5,630 nucleotides of DNA from DASRVA01 sp050732935 (GCA_050732935.1 JBOHRW010000089.1:1-5630), one strand, 5' to 3'. Numbered from the stretch's first letter, positions 1-5,592 are shown. The notes: generated by a model not told the origin, from the sequence alone. Program-made: numbers and translations.

Positions 1-1
1 C

Positions 2-991
2 CTCGGCACCTGGTGGAGCCGGGTCGACCTCTCGGAGATCGTGGCGCCGACGTACTACCTCCCCGTCTGGCGCAACTACGTCCTGTCGGCCGATCCCTGG
101 CGGAGCGCGTTCCGCAGCCTGTTCGTCGACGACCCCGCCTCGCGCGAGCGGCTGCTGGAGCACCTGCGCTCCCCGGACGGGCCAGGGAACCTGCGCTTCT
201 ATTTCACCCGCACGAACGTCGAGCGGGCGCACCTCGAGTTCTCCACCAACCGGACCGACCTCGAGGGCCTCGATAACTTCACCGGACGACGCCGGCCGCT
301 CGTGCTCCCCGACCGCTGGCGACCCGCCCGGACCCTCGATGATCTCGAGGAGTCGGTCTTCGCCTCGATGGACATCCCGCCCCTCTTCGAGTACGCCCGG
401 ATCGGCGACGAGGTCTTCGAGGACGGCGGCACGATCGACAACCTGCCGATCTACTTCGGCACCGGCATCGAGAAGTGCGACCTTCTGTTCGTGCTGCCGC
501 TGAACGCCTCCTACGCCGCGGCCGCCGGAGAGCACAGCATCGTGGAGCGCCTGGAGCGGGTCATGACGATCCGCCACGGGGCCCTGGAGCGTAAAGCCTT
601 GAAGGATGTCTATCTTTACAACGAGCTGGCCGCACTCCGCGAAGCCTGCGAGGGGACGGCCGCAGGCGCTGCGGTCGAGCCGGAGTCCCCCGCGGATCTC
701 CCGGTCCAGGCCGAGGCGGTGCGGCGCGAGTCGGCCCGCCATACCCTGGCCGAGCGCGCGAGGCGGCGCGTCCACCGGCCGGTTCAGATCTTCGCGGTCG
801 CTCCCGACGAGCCGCTCGCCATCGATACCATCCAGTTCTGGCGGACCGAAGCCGCCGGGCGAGCCTTCCGGCTGATGGAGGAGTACACCGCCTACGAGCT
901 CGAGAAGTTCGATTTCGAGGCGCCGCCCAACTGGATCCGGGTGGCCCTGATCGGTCCGCAAGGGGAGGTGCGGTATCTTGAGGATTTCTAG
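2..991 (+). CDS. Patatin-like phospholipase, C-terminal part (5' end outside window)
   Basis: This is the C-terminal part of a patatin-like (PNPLA) serine acyl hydrolase, a family that cleaves acyl chains from phospholipids with a Ser-Asp dyad. The frame is open from base 2 with no convincing start, so the gene begins upstream. The lipase nucleophile motif GxSxG must lie outside the window. What is visible is the second half of the dyad: a conserved stretch FASMDIPPLFEYARI, then EDGGTIDNLPI, whose DGG Asp (codon 422-424) is the catalytic acid. This matches the usual patatin order of A-S, P-P-x-F, then DGG and N-x-P. After it comes a charged region of about 150 residues rich in Arg and Glu, then a tail mentioning FDFEAPPNWIRVALIG. 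The stop overlaps the TTG start of the next gene by 14 bases, so the two are probably co-translated. The substrate cannot be told from this fragment. The family call is fairly sure; the exact subfamily is not. Confidence 0.85.
   Translation, partial: LGTWWSRVDLSEIVAPTYYLPVWRNYVLSADPWRSAFRSLFVDDPASRERLLEHLRSPDGPGNLRFYFTRTNVERAHLEFSTNRTDLEGLDNFTGRRRPLVLPDRWRPARTLDDLEESVFASMDIPPLFEYARIGDEVFEDGGTIDNLPIYFGTGIEKCDLLFVLPLNASYAAAAGEHSIVERLERVMTIRHGALERKALKDVYLYNELAALREACEGTAAGAAVEPESPADLPVQAEAVRRESARHTLAERARRRVHRPVQIFAVAPDEPLAIDTIQFWRTEAAGRAFRLMEEYTAYELEKFDFEAPPNWIRVALIGPQGEVRYLEDF
961..970 (+). promoter_or_regulatory. Strong Shine-Dalgarno deciding the TTG start of the peptidase gene
   Basis: The bases AGGGGAGGTG include GGAGGTG, a full match to the anti-Shine-Dalgarno core of 16S rRNA, 7 bases before the TTG at 978. 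It lies inside the last codons of the upstream gene. It supports the TTG, which keeps the signal peptide, over the later ATG at 1074, which would delete it. Confidence 0.8.
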
Positions 992-2561
992 CGCAACTGC
1001 CTCCGCTCTCGCGCTCGTCGCCGTCACGTCGGGCACCGTCGCACTGCCGTCCGTCCAGGCCCAGGAGAATGCGATGCCGCCCCCAGAGTCCCCCATCCCC
1101 GAGTCCCCGGTCCCCGACAGCACCGGCTGGGGCACGCACGTGCTCGCGGTCGCCGAAGCCCCCGACGCGTCGATCTGGGTCGGGACCTACGGCCAGGGGA
1201 TCTACGTGAGCCGAGACGGCACGGGGCGCGATTGGGAGAACCTGAGGAGCCGCGACTCGACCGACATCTCGTGGGACTTCGTGAACGCCTTCGCGTTCGC
1301 TCCCGGCGAGGTATGGTACGGGACGATCGGGAACGGCTGGGGGGTCTCGCAGGACGGCGGCGCGACGTGGCGGAACTGGACCTTCGACGAGCTGGGGCCG
1401 CGCTGGCTGTACGTCGCGCCCGGCGGGATCGCGGTCGGCGGCGACACCGTCTACGTCGCCACGGCGGACGGGCTGCGGATCACGAGCGACGGCGGCAAGA
1501 CCTGGCGCGATGTCACCGAGGCCGACGGGCTCCGAAGCCGCTACCTGTTGGACCTCGATGTCGTCGGCGACGGGGAGGGCCCGCCAACCGTGCGCGTCCA
1601 GAATCTGGCCGGGTACGACGAGAGCACGGACGGCGGACGGACCTGGAAGAGGGGAAGCGGTCCCATGAGCGAGGCCCCCGCCGAACGCGAGCCCGGCTTC
1701 CCCTCGTTCAACTCCCGAACTCCCCTCGGCCACGACCTCGTGCGATGGATGGCCCGGTTCCGGGAGTATCCAGATCCCGGGGAGCCGGTGGCGCGGCCGG
1801 GAACACGGGACCATTTCTGGTTCGGGCGCCCGATCGCCCCCCCGGGAAACCGCCTCGTGGACCAGACCTACACCTACGGCTCGACCATGGGCGGGAACTT
1901 CCAGCAGCACCAGGGCATCGAGTTCAACAACCCCGAGGGGACGCCGGTCCACGCGATCGGGGATGGCGTCGTGGCGTTCACCGGGCTCGCCGAGGCGGGC
2001 TCGAACACGGTCGCGATCCTCCACGATCGGCGGCTCGACGATCGCTACGTGTGGTCGACGTACTACCACAACGTGGATCTCGCGGTCGGCGTCGGTGACA
2101 GCGTGGGGGCGGGCGATCTGATCGCCCATGTCGGCTCGACAGGACGCGCGACCAACGACCACCTCCACCTGGAGATCCAAGTCACCTCCGGCGATGACGT
2201 CGCCATGGTCGTGAACCCCGAGCAGCGGTTTCCTCCCTACACGGTGAACCCGCTCCTCTGGATCGAGCCATTGCCGCAGACGGGGGTGATCGCCGGCCGG
2301 GTCCTCGACGCTGCCGGGAATCCGGTCCCTGGCGCCCGGGTCTACGGCGTGACCAAGCGCGAGCCCAGGGAGACCCCCTTCAGCTTCGCCGAGACGTACG
2401 AGGACAAGGCGCATCCCGACCCCGTCTTTGGCGAGCACTTCGTGATCGGCGACGTCCCGGACGGACGCTACGTGCTGGGGGTCGAGATCGAAGGCCGCCG
2501 GGTCTACCAGGCGGTCGAGGTCGAGCCGGGCCGGGTCACCGAGGTCGAGCTCCCGCCGTAG
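978..2561 (+). CDS. Secreted M23-family metallopeptidase with Asp-box repeats and a carboxypeptidase-regulatory-like domain
   Basis: A 527-residue exported protein of probable peptidoglycan-hydrolase type (M23/LytM endopeptidase, zinc dependent). Residues 1-28 are a signal peptide: Arg2, an Ala/Leu/Val core, and VQA before a likely cut. A Pro/Glu/Ser linker follows (33-48). Residues 50-230 carry four sialidase-type Asp-box (BNR) units: SRDGTGRDW, SQDGGATW, TSDGGKTW and STDGGRTW, a partial beta-propeller. The M23 domain spans about 295-425: H311-Q-G-I-E315, then Y-Y-H364, then H395-L-H397. Compared with LytM, the zinc ligands would be H311, E315 and H397, with H364 and H395 catalytic. The first motif has Glu where HxxxD usually has Asp. 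Residues 437-527 look like a carboxypeptidase regulatory-like beta-sandwich (GRVLDAAGNPVPGARVYG ... VPDGRYVLGVEIEGR). The TTG start is chosen for its Shine-Dalgarno and intact signal peptide. It overlaps the patatin gene. The cleaved bond is unknown; the repeats suggest surface binding, which is inference. Confidence 0.9.
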   Translation: MRISSATASALALVAVTSGTVALPSVQAQENAMPPPESPIPESPVPDSTGWGTHVLAVAEAPDASIWVGTYGQGIYVSRDGTGRDWENLRSRDSTDISWDFVNAFAFAPGEVWYGTIGNGWGVSQDGGATWRNWTFDELGPRWLYVAPGGIAVGGDTVYVATADGLRITSDGGKTWRDVTEADGLRSRYLLDLDVVGDGEGPPTVRVQNLAGYDESTDGGRTWKRGSGPMSEAPAEREPGFPSFNSRTPLGHDLVRWMARFREYPDPGEPVARPGTRDHFWFGRPIAPPGNRLVDQTYTYGSTMGGNFQQHQGIEFNNPEGTPVHAIGDGVVAFTGLAEAGSNTVAILHDRRLDDRYVWSTYYHNVDLAVGVGDSVGAGDLIAHVGSTGRATNDHLHLEIQVTSGDDVAMVVNPEQRFPPYTVNPLLWIEPLPQTGVIAGRVLDAAGNPVPGARVYGVTKREPRETPFSFAETYEDKAHPDPVFGEHFVIGDVPDGRYVLGVEIEGRRVYQAVEVEPGRVTEVELPP

Positions 2562-2652
2562 GGGGGGGCCGTCCGGAATGTCCGCGCGGGGCCGGCGCGC
2601 TAGATTGCCCCCATCTTCGCATCGTCCCGTGAACCCAGATCCGGAGCTGCCC
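2562..2652 (+). promoter_or_regulatory. Intergenic region with a possible -10 element
   Basis: The gap between the peptidase stop and the CADD-like start begins with a run of eight or nine G. It contains TAGATT at 2601-2606, which resembles a sigma-70 -10 box, although no good -35 is seen 16-18 bases upstream. Transcription from it would begin near 2613, giving a leader of about 40 bases with GGAG at 2643-2646, six bases before the ATG at 2653. I see no intrinsic terminator for the upstream gene. The promoter call is weak. Confidence 0.3.
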
Positions 2653-3336
2653 ATGACGCGACCCTCGCTGACGTCCATCGACGCCGTGATCGCCGAGCGG
2701 CACCTGCTCAAGCACCCCTTCTACCGGGCGTGGCAGGACGGCACGCTGACCGCCGATGCGCTTCGCGACTATGCCGCCCAATACTACCGTCATGTGCTCG
2801 CCTTCCCGACCTACATCTCGGCGCTCCACAGCCGCTGCGAGGACCTCGAGACGCGGCAGGCACTGCTCGAGAACCTGCGCGACGAGGAGGAGGGATCGGA
2901 GAACCATCCGGCGCTCTGGCGCCGCTTCGCCGAGACCGTCGGTTGCAGCGAGGATGAGCTCGCGGGCGACGACGTCTGGCCCGAGACCACCGACGCCATC
3001 GCCGACTTCCGCTCGGCCGTCGGCGAGGACCCGGTGGTCCGCGGCCTGGCTGCCCTCTACGCGTATGAATCGATGATCCCCGCCGTGGCCGCCGAGAAGA
3101 TCCGCGGCCTGGCCGAGCACTACGGGGTCGAGGGGTCGCCCGGGACCGACTACTTCGAGGTCCACCGTACCCTCGACGTCGAGCACGCCGCCGCGACGCG
3201 CAAGCTGCTCGAGCGCCACGTCGTCACGGACGCTGACCTTGCCGAGGCTGAGCGCGGCGCGGCGATCGCCCTGGAGGCAGTGAACGGCCTCCTCGACGGG
3301 ATCTGCCGCGTCCACGGAATCCGGAAGGCGGCCTGA
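2653..3336 (+). CDS. CADD-family diiron protein, probable self-sacrificing para-aminobenzoate synthase
   Basis: A 227-residue cytoplasmic all-helical protein of the TenA/PqqC fold, CADD family. In Chlamydia trachomatis CADD supplies para-aminobenzoate for folate by cutting up its own Tyr27, with Lys152 as amino donor, at a metal-oxygen centre. Aligning from memory with CT610 (constant offset of three), the metal ligands are all present: E78, H85, E139, H171, D175 and H178. The sacrificial pair is present as Y24 (in HPFY) and K149 (in EKIRGL). Long identical stretches such as ALHSRC, the DEE run and YES-IP support the family. I chose the ATG at 2653 (GGAG six bases upstream). The in-frame ATG at 2578 would add 25 low-complexity residues, lies before the possible promoter, and has no family counterpart. 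The next gene follows closely. Family membership is strong; the pABA role is inference from conserved residues. Confidence 0.88.
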   Translation: MTRPSLTSIDAVIAERHLLKHPFYRAWQDGTLTADALRDYAAQYYRHVLAFPTYISALHSRCEDLETRQALLENLRDEEEGSENHPALWRRFAETVGCSEDELAGDDVWPETTDAIADFRSAVGEDPVVRGLAALYAYESMIPAVAAEKIRGLAEHYGVEGSPGTDYFEVHRTLDVEHAAATRKLLERHVVTDADLAEAERGAAIALEAVNGLLDGICRVHGIRKAA

Positions 3337-3413
3337 TCCCGACACGACCGGCCGCGAGGTCGACGACCGAACGGTCGATCCGAACACCCGAAGGGTTCGA
3401 TTTCCACGCGACC

Positions 3414-4256
3414 GTGCACTCCCACGGCTGGCGCCTGCTGGCGCCGTTCGTATGGGACGAACCGGCGGGTCGTCTCTCGCGCCCCCTTCGCGTTCCCGCC
3501 GGTGTCACCACGATCGCCTTCCAGCAGATCGAGGGCCCCGGCGGACCGGTCCAGGCCGTGGTCATGGCGGGCCGCGGAAGCCGTAGCGGACTCGACCGCG
3601 CGGGGTGGAAGGCGGTCGAGCGCGCCGCCACCCGGATGCTCCAGCTCGATCGCGATCTGACCGAGTTCGAGACGCTCGCGCGAGGGGCGGGCGACGGATT
3701 CGCCGCCGCCGTCGATCGCGGCTTCGGCCGTCTGCTCCGGTCCCCGACGCTCTTCGAGGACATCGTCAAGATCCTGGCCACCACCAACACCACCTGGGGT
3801 GGTACGGTGGCGATGGTGCGGAACCTGGTCGGGATGACGGGCTTCCCGACCCCCGCCGAGGTGGCCGGCGTCGGCGCCCGGCGGCTCGCCTCCGAAGGGC
3901 GCTGGGGCTACCGGGCCCCCTACCTGGCCGGCTTTGCCGAGGCCGTTGCCGCGGGCGAGCTCGACCTCGACCGCTGGGAGCGGTGGGAGGGAACGACCGA
4001 CGACCTCGAAGCCGAAGTCCGGCGCGTGCCCGGACTCGGCCCCTACGCCGCCGCTCACGTCCTCATGCTGCTCGGCCGATTCGACCGGATCGGGATCGAC
4101 ACCGCGTTTCGCAGCTTCGTTCGGGAGAAGTACTTCCCGCGCGCCAGAAAGCCCGTGACCGACGCGAGAATGCTCGACGTATACCGGGACTGGGGCGCAT
4201 GGCGGGCGCTCGCCTACTGGGCCGACCTCTGGCTCTGGCACACGGACCGGGCATGA
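3414..4256 (+). CDS. AlkA-like HhH-GPD DNA glycosylase (start uncertain, probably further upstream)
   Basis: A base-excision-repair glycosylase of the helix-hairpin-helix GPD superfamily, related to 3-methyladenine glycosylase II. It would remove damaged bases by cleaving the N-glycosidic bond. Numbered from the GTG at 3414, a TNTTWGG segment lies in the helical core, the hairpin VPGLGPYAA sits at about 205-213, and the catalytic Asp is D229 in IDTAFR. The position where bifunctional members such as EndoIII carry the Schiff-base Lys is not Lys here, so it should be monofunctional. GTG 3414 is the only canonical start, but has no Shine-Dalgarno at normal distance, and the open frame just upstream reads PEGFDFHATV, a plausible first strand running into HSHGW. 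No ATG, GTG or TTG exists in frame between 3303 and 3414. CTG 3333 overlaps the CADD stop (CTGA) behind GGAAGG at 3323-3328, and would give 307 residues. The 3' end overlaps the next gene by ATGA. The damage substrate is unknown. Confidence 0.85.
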   Translation: MHSHGWRLLAPFVWDEPAGRLSRPLRVPAGVTTIAFQQIEGPGGPVQAVVMAGRGSRSGLDRAGWKAVERAATRMLQLDRDLTEFETLARGAGDGFAAAVDRGFGRLLRSPTLFEDIVKILATTNTTWGGTVAMVRNLVGMTGFPTPAEVAGVGARRLASEGRWGYRAPYLAGFAEAVAAGELDLDRWERWEGTTDDLEAEVRRVPGLGPYAAAHVLMLLGRFDRIGIDTAFRSFVREKYFPRARKPVTDARMLDVYRDWGAWRALAYWADLWLWHTDRA

Positions 4257-4717
4257 AGAGCCGGCTCAGCCCGGGACGGGCGCTTCTCTACGGCACCCTC
4301 ACCGTCGGGATCCTCGACCTGCTCGACGCCTTCGTGTTCTTCGGGCTGCGAGGCGTCGCGCCGATCCTCATCCCGCAGAGCATCGCGTCGGGCCTGCTTG
4401 GACGCGCGGCCTACGAAGGTGGAGCGGCGACCGCTGCTCTCGGCGTCCTGCTCCACTTCTTCATCGCGCTCGTGATCGTCTTTACCTATCACGCCGCGAG
4501 CCGGCGGTTGCCCCTCCTGGCCCGTCGACCGCTCCTACACGGTCCGCTCTATGGCCTGCTCGTCTACGCCGTCATGAACTTGATCGTCCTGCCGCTGTCG
4601 GCGGCGGTCGTCGGACCGAAGTCGTGGCCTGAAGTCGTCAACGGCGTCCTCATCCACATCCTGGGGGTAGGGCTGCCGAGCGCGCTCTCGGCGCGGGCGG
4701 CGGCGTCGTCGCGCTGA
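4253..4717 (+). CDS. Small four-helix membrane protein of unknown function
   Basis: I do not recognise a named family. The 154-residue product has four likely membrane segments at about residues 10-32, 58-80, 98-120 and 128-147. Positive residues lie before the first (K2, R4, R9) and in the loop after the second (R84, R85, R91, R92), suggesting both ends face the cytoplasm. Polar or charged residues inside or beside the helices may be functional: the LDLLD cluster at 21-25, H68, H80 and the YAVMN segment at 105-109. A central SIASGLLGRAAYEGG stretch (43-57) looks conserved-motif-like. The ATG overlaps the glycosylase TGA (ATGA), so translation is probably coupled; the Shine-Dalgarno is weak. 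It ends five bases before the stop of the oppositely oriented kinase remnant. A link to DNA repair or folate is only positional. Confidence 0.8.
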   Translation: MKSRLSPGRALLYGTLTVGILDLLDAFVFFGLRGVAPILIPQSIASGLLGRAAYEGGAATAALGVLLHFFIALVIVFTYHAASRRLPLLARRPLLHGPLYGLLVYAVMNLIVLPLSAAVVGPKSWPEVVNGVLIHILGVGLPSALSARAAASSR

Positions 4718-4722
4718 CCGTT

Positions 4723-4881
4723 TCACTTCCTCGCAAGCGGCAATCGGACGCGAGCGATGCAGCCCCGCACCTCCTCCCGGTCCTGGACCGCCAGCGTCCC
4801 CCCGTGCGCCTCGACGATCTGCCGGCCCAGGGCGAGCCCGATGCCCGAGCCGCCCGGCAGCCGCGGCGCCCGCGAGCCCCT
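4723..4881 (-). pseudogene. 3' remnant of a sensor histidine kinase (ATP-binding G2 box to stop)
   Basis: Read on the - strand this frame gives GGSGIGLALGRQIVEAHGG, the G2 box and following helix of a HATPase_c domain, then TLAVQDREEVRGCIARVRLPL and a stop at 4725-4723. This is the typical last 45 residues of a two-component sensor kinase. Upstream (higher coordinates) the frame ends at a TAA at 4884-4882, only about seven codons beyond the motif. The N box, G1 box, dimerisation helix and sensor region are absent, so it cannot work. It sits between the membrane-protein gene and the vapB-like gene, and the point where kinase similarity fades almost touches the antitoxin promoter. The rest of the gene is not in the window. 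Confidence in the kinase origin is high despite the short length, because the motif order is exact. Confidence 0.82.
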
Positions 4882-4909
4882 TTACTGGACCGCGAGAGGG
4901 CTGTATGGT
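4881..4909 (+). promoter_or_regulatory. Promoter of the vapB-like gene, probably giving a leaderless mRNA
   Basis: TTTACT at 4881-4886 (four of six matches to TTGACA) and TATGGT at 4904-4909 (four of six matches to TATAAT) are separated by exactly 17 bases. A start of transcription seven or eight bases after the -10 would fall at 4916-4917, the A of the ATG at 4917. That would make the mRNA leaderless and explains why no Shine-Dalgarno stands before this ATG. Confidence 0.5.
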
Positions 4910-4917
4910 CTTCCATA
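4904..4917 (+). promoter_or_regulatory. Inverted repeat over the -10 and start site, candidate operator
   Basis: TATGG-TCTT-CCATA is a perfect five-base inverted repeat with a four-base centre. It covers the proposed -10 element and the proposed transcription start. Ribbon-helix-helix antitoxins of VapB type commonly repress their own promoter by binding such repeats, so this is a candidate autoregulation site. It is short and could be chance. Confidence 0.4.
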
Positions 4918-5180
4918 TGAAAACGACGCTGGTGATTCCTGACCCGCTGTTCCGGCGTCTGAAGCAGCGGGCGGTGGAGCGCGGAGAGACGATGTCGAAG
5001 CTCGTGGCCGAGTTCATCCATCGCGGCCTCGACGAGAAACCGTCGAGCGAAGCGCTTCCACCTCTGCCCGCGTACGACATGGGAGAGCCGCTGATCGACA
5101 TCACGAACCGGAAAGAATTGGATCGAGTCCTCAACACGGAGCGTGACAGGCGACTGTACGGTCGTCGGAAAGAGAACTGA
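4917..5180 (+). CDS. VapB-like ribbon-helix-helix antitoxin (toxin partner broken)
   Basis: An 87-residue protein. Residues 1-39 form a ribbon-helix-helix DNA-binding domain: strand MKTTLVIP, helix 1 around DPLFRRLKQRAVERG, and helix 2 from MSKLVAEFIHRGL. The charged, Pro-rich tail (40-87, ending DRRLYGRRKEN) is the usual toxin-wrapping region of VapB-type antitoxins. It would act as a dimer, neutralising a PIN RNase and repressing its own promoter. I chose the ATG at 4917 because the family starts at the MKTT strand and a promoter places the transcript start on this codon. The ATG at 4905 lies within the proposed -10, although GAGAGGG precedes it by four bases. The toxin reading frame follows immediately and is defective. 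AT-richer codons than the neighbours fit acquired DNA. Confidence 0.85.
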   Translation: MKTTLVIPDPLFRRLKQRAVERGETMSKLVAEFIHRGLDEKPSSEALPPLPAYDMGEPLIDITNRKELDRVLNTERDRRLYGRRKEN

Positions 5181-5355
5181 ACCTGTTCGTCGTGGACACG
5201 AACGTGTTCGTTTACGCTTTCAAATCTGAAGGCCCTGCAGCGTTAACGGGCCATTCGGTCGAACAAGAATTGGCGCCGTGGGTCCGAAGCATGGTTCTGG
5301 ACCTGGCCAATCGTCTACGAGTTCCTTCGCTTCACGACGCACCCAAAGGTGCTGG
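5177..5355 (+). pseudogene. VapC-like PIN-domain toxin, frameshifted and truncated
   Basis: The N-terminal part of a PIN-domain endoribonuclease toxin, in two frames. One frame reads NLFVVDTNVFVYAFKSEGPA, the first PIN strand with its catalytic Asp in DTN (codon 5195-5197). Similarity then moves by one base to the next frame, NWRRGSEAWFWTWPIVYEFL then RFTTHPKVL (about 5262-5355), which carries the second acidic residue in YEF. The shift lies near 5233-5246; the second frame has a stop at 5244-5246. After THPKVL the sequence runs into the rRNA terminator. The remaining half of a roughly 130-residue domain, including the other two acidic residues, is missing, so the toxin should be inactive. 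The start is also unusual: between the stop at 5144-5146 and GTG 5192 there is no ATG, GTG or TTG, and GTG 5192 would remove the first strand. CTG 5177, overlapping the vapB stop as CTGA, or CTG 5183 fit better. Confidence 0.82.
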
Positions 5356-5358
5356 ACG

Positions 5359-5389
5359 AAAAAGCCCCCGCACCTTCCGGCGCGGGGGC
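5359..5389 (-). terminator. Intrinsic terminator of the rRNA operon
   Basis: A perfect eight-base GC stem (5364-5371 with 5382-5389, GCCCCCGC/GCGGGGGC) encloses a ten-base loop. On the - strand it is followed by five T (5363-5359). It begins 12 bases after the 5S 3' end, the right place to end the rRNA transcript. On the + strand there is no T-tract, so it works for the - strand. The vapC remnant ends about four bases from the T-tract. Confidence 0.92.
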
Positions 5390-5400
5390 CTTCCAAAAGA

Positions 5401-5514
5401 CCGGCGGCGACCTACTCTCCCACACGCTCTCGCATGCAGTACCATCAGCGCTGAGGGGCTTAACTGCCGTGTTCGGAATGGGAACGGGTGTTTCCCCCTC
5501 GCTACGGTCACCGG
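5401..5514 (-). rRNA. rrf: 5S ribosomal RNA
   Basis: The - strand reads as a 5S rRNA: CCGGTGACCGTAGCG at the 5' end, the conserved CCATTCCGAACACGG loop, AGTTAAGCCCCTCAGCG, ATGGTACTGC, and GGGAGAGTAGGTCGCCGCCGG at the 3' end. The two ends pair through CCGG (plus a wobble and a further pair) as helix I, which sets the boundaries given; the mature ends may extend by one to three bases. The length of about 114-118 bases is normal. It is the third RNA of the operon, after 23S. Confidence 0.96.
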
Positions 5515-5592
5515 AAAAGCGGAATCGACGAAGTCAATTCCGGAAAGCTGAATCGGACCAGAGCGATAGAATCCGCCGCCAACGAAATCAGA
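5515..5592 (-). other. 23S-5S transcribed spacer
   Basis: A 78-base spacer with no tRNA. It holds a hairpin at 5521-5541 (nine-base arms GGAATCGAC and GTCAATTCC, one G-U pair in the RNA, three-base loop) just before the 5S 5' end, a plausible RNase processing site. It also holds an imperfect direct repeat, CCGGAAAAGCGGAATCGAC at 5511-5529 and CCGGAAAGCTGAATCGGAC at 5540-5558. Confidence 0.7.

Noticed and set aside
2562..2600. A possible terminator after the M23 gene in the G-rich stretch
   Set aside because: No stable stem followed by a T-tract could be found; the repeats of GCGC and GGCC are just base composition.
2578..2652. An earlier ATG for the CADD-like gene
   Set aside because: It adds 25 low-complexity residues absent from the family, lacks a good Shine-Dalgarno, and lies upstream of the possible -10 box.
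561..2711. A 716-codon open frame on the - strand
   Set aside because: It is antisense to the well-supported patatin and M23 genes, rich in Arg, Gly, Pro and Asp with no domain, and follows from the codon bias of the + strand genes.
3150..4241. A 363-codon open frame on the - strand
   Set aside because: It is antisense to the CADD and glycosylase genes and has low-complexity composition with no recognisable motif.
3605..4252. Upstream extension of the membrane-protein frame within the glycosylase gene
   Set aside because: This part is Arg/Pro-rich out-of-frame translation of the glycosylase. The membrane protein starts at the ATGA overlap at 4253.
4535..5137. A 200-codon - strand frame over the kinase remnant and vapB
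   Set aside because: It reads the kinase remnant in the wrong frame and is antisense to vapB. The true kinase frame is the one giving GGSGIGLALG.
5192..5551. A 119-codon frame running from the toxin start through the 5S gene
   Set aside because: Only the first codons are PIN-like. After the frameshift it is out of frame, and its second half is the antisense translation of 5S rRNA, a common false protein.
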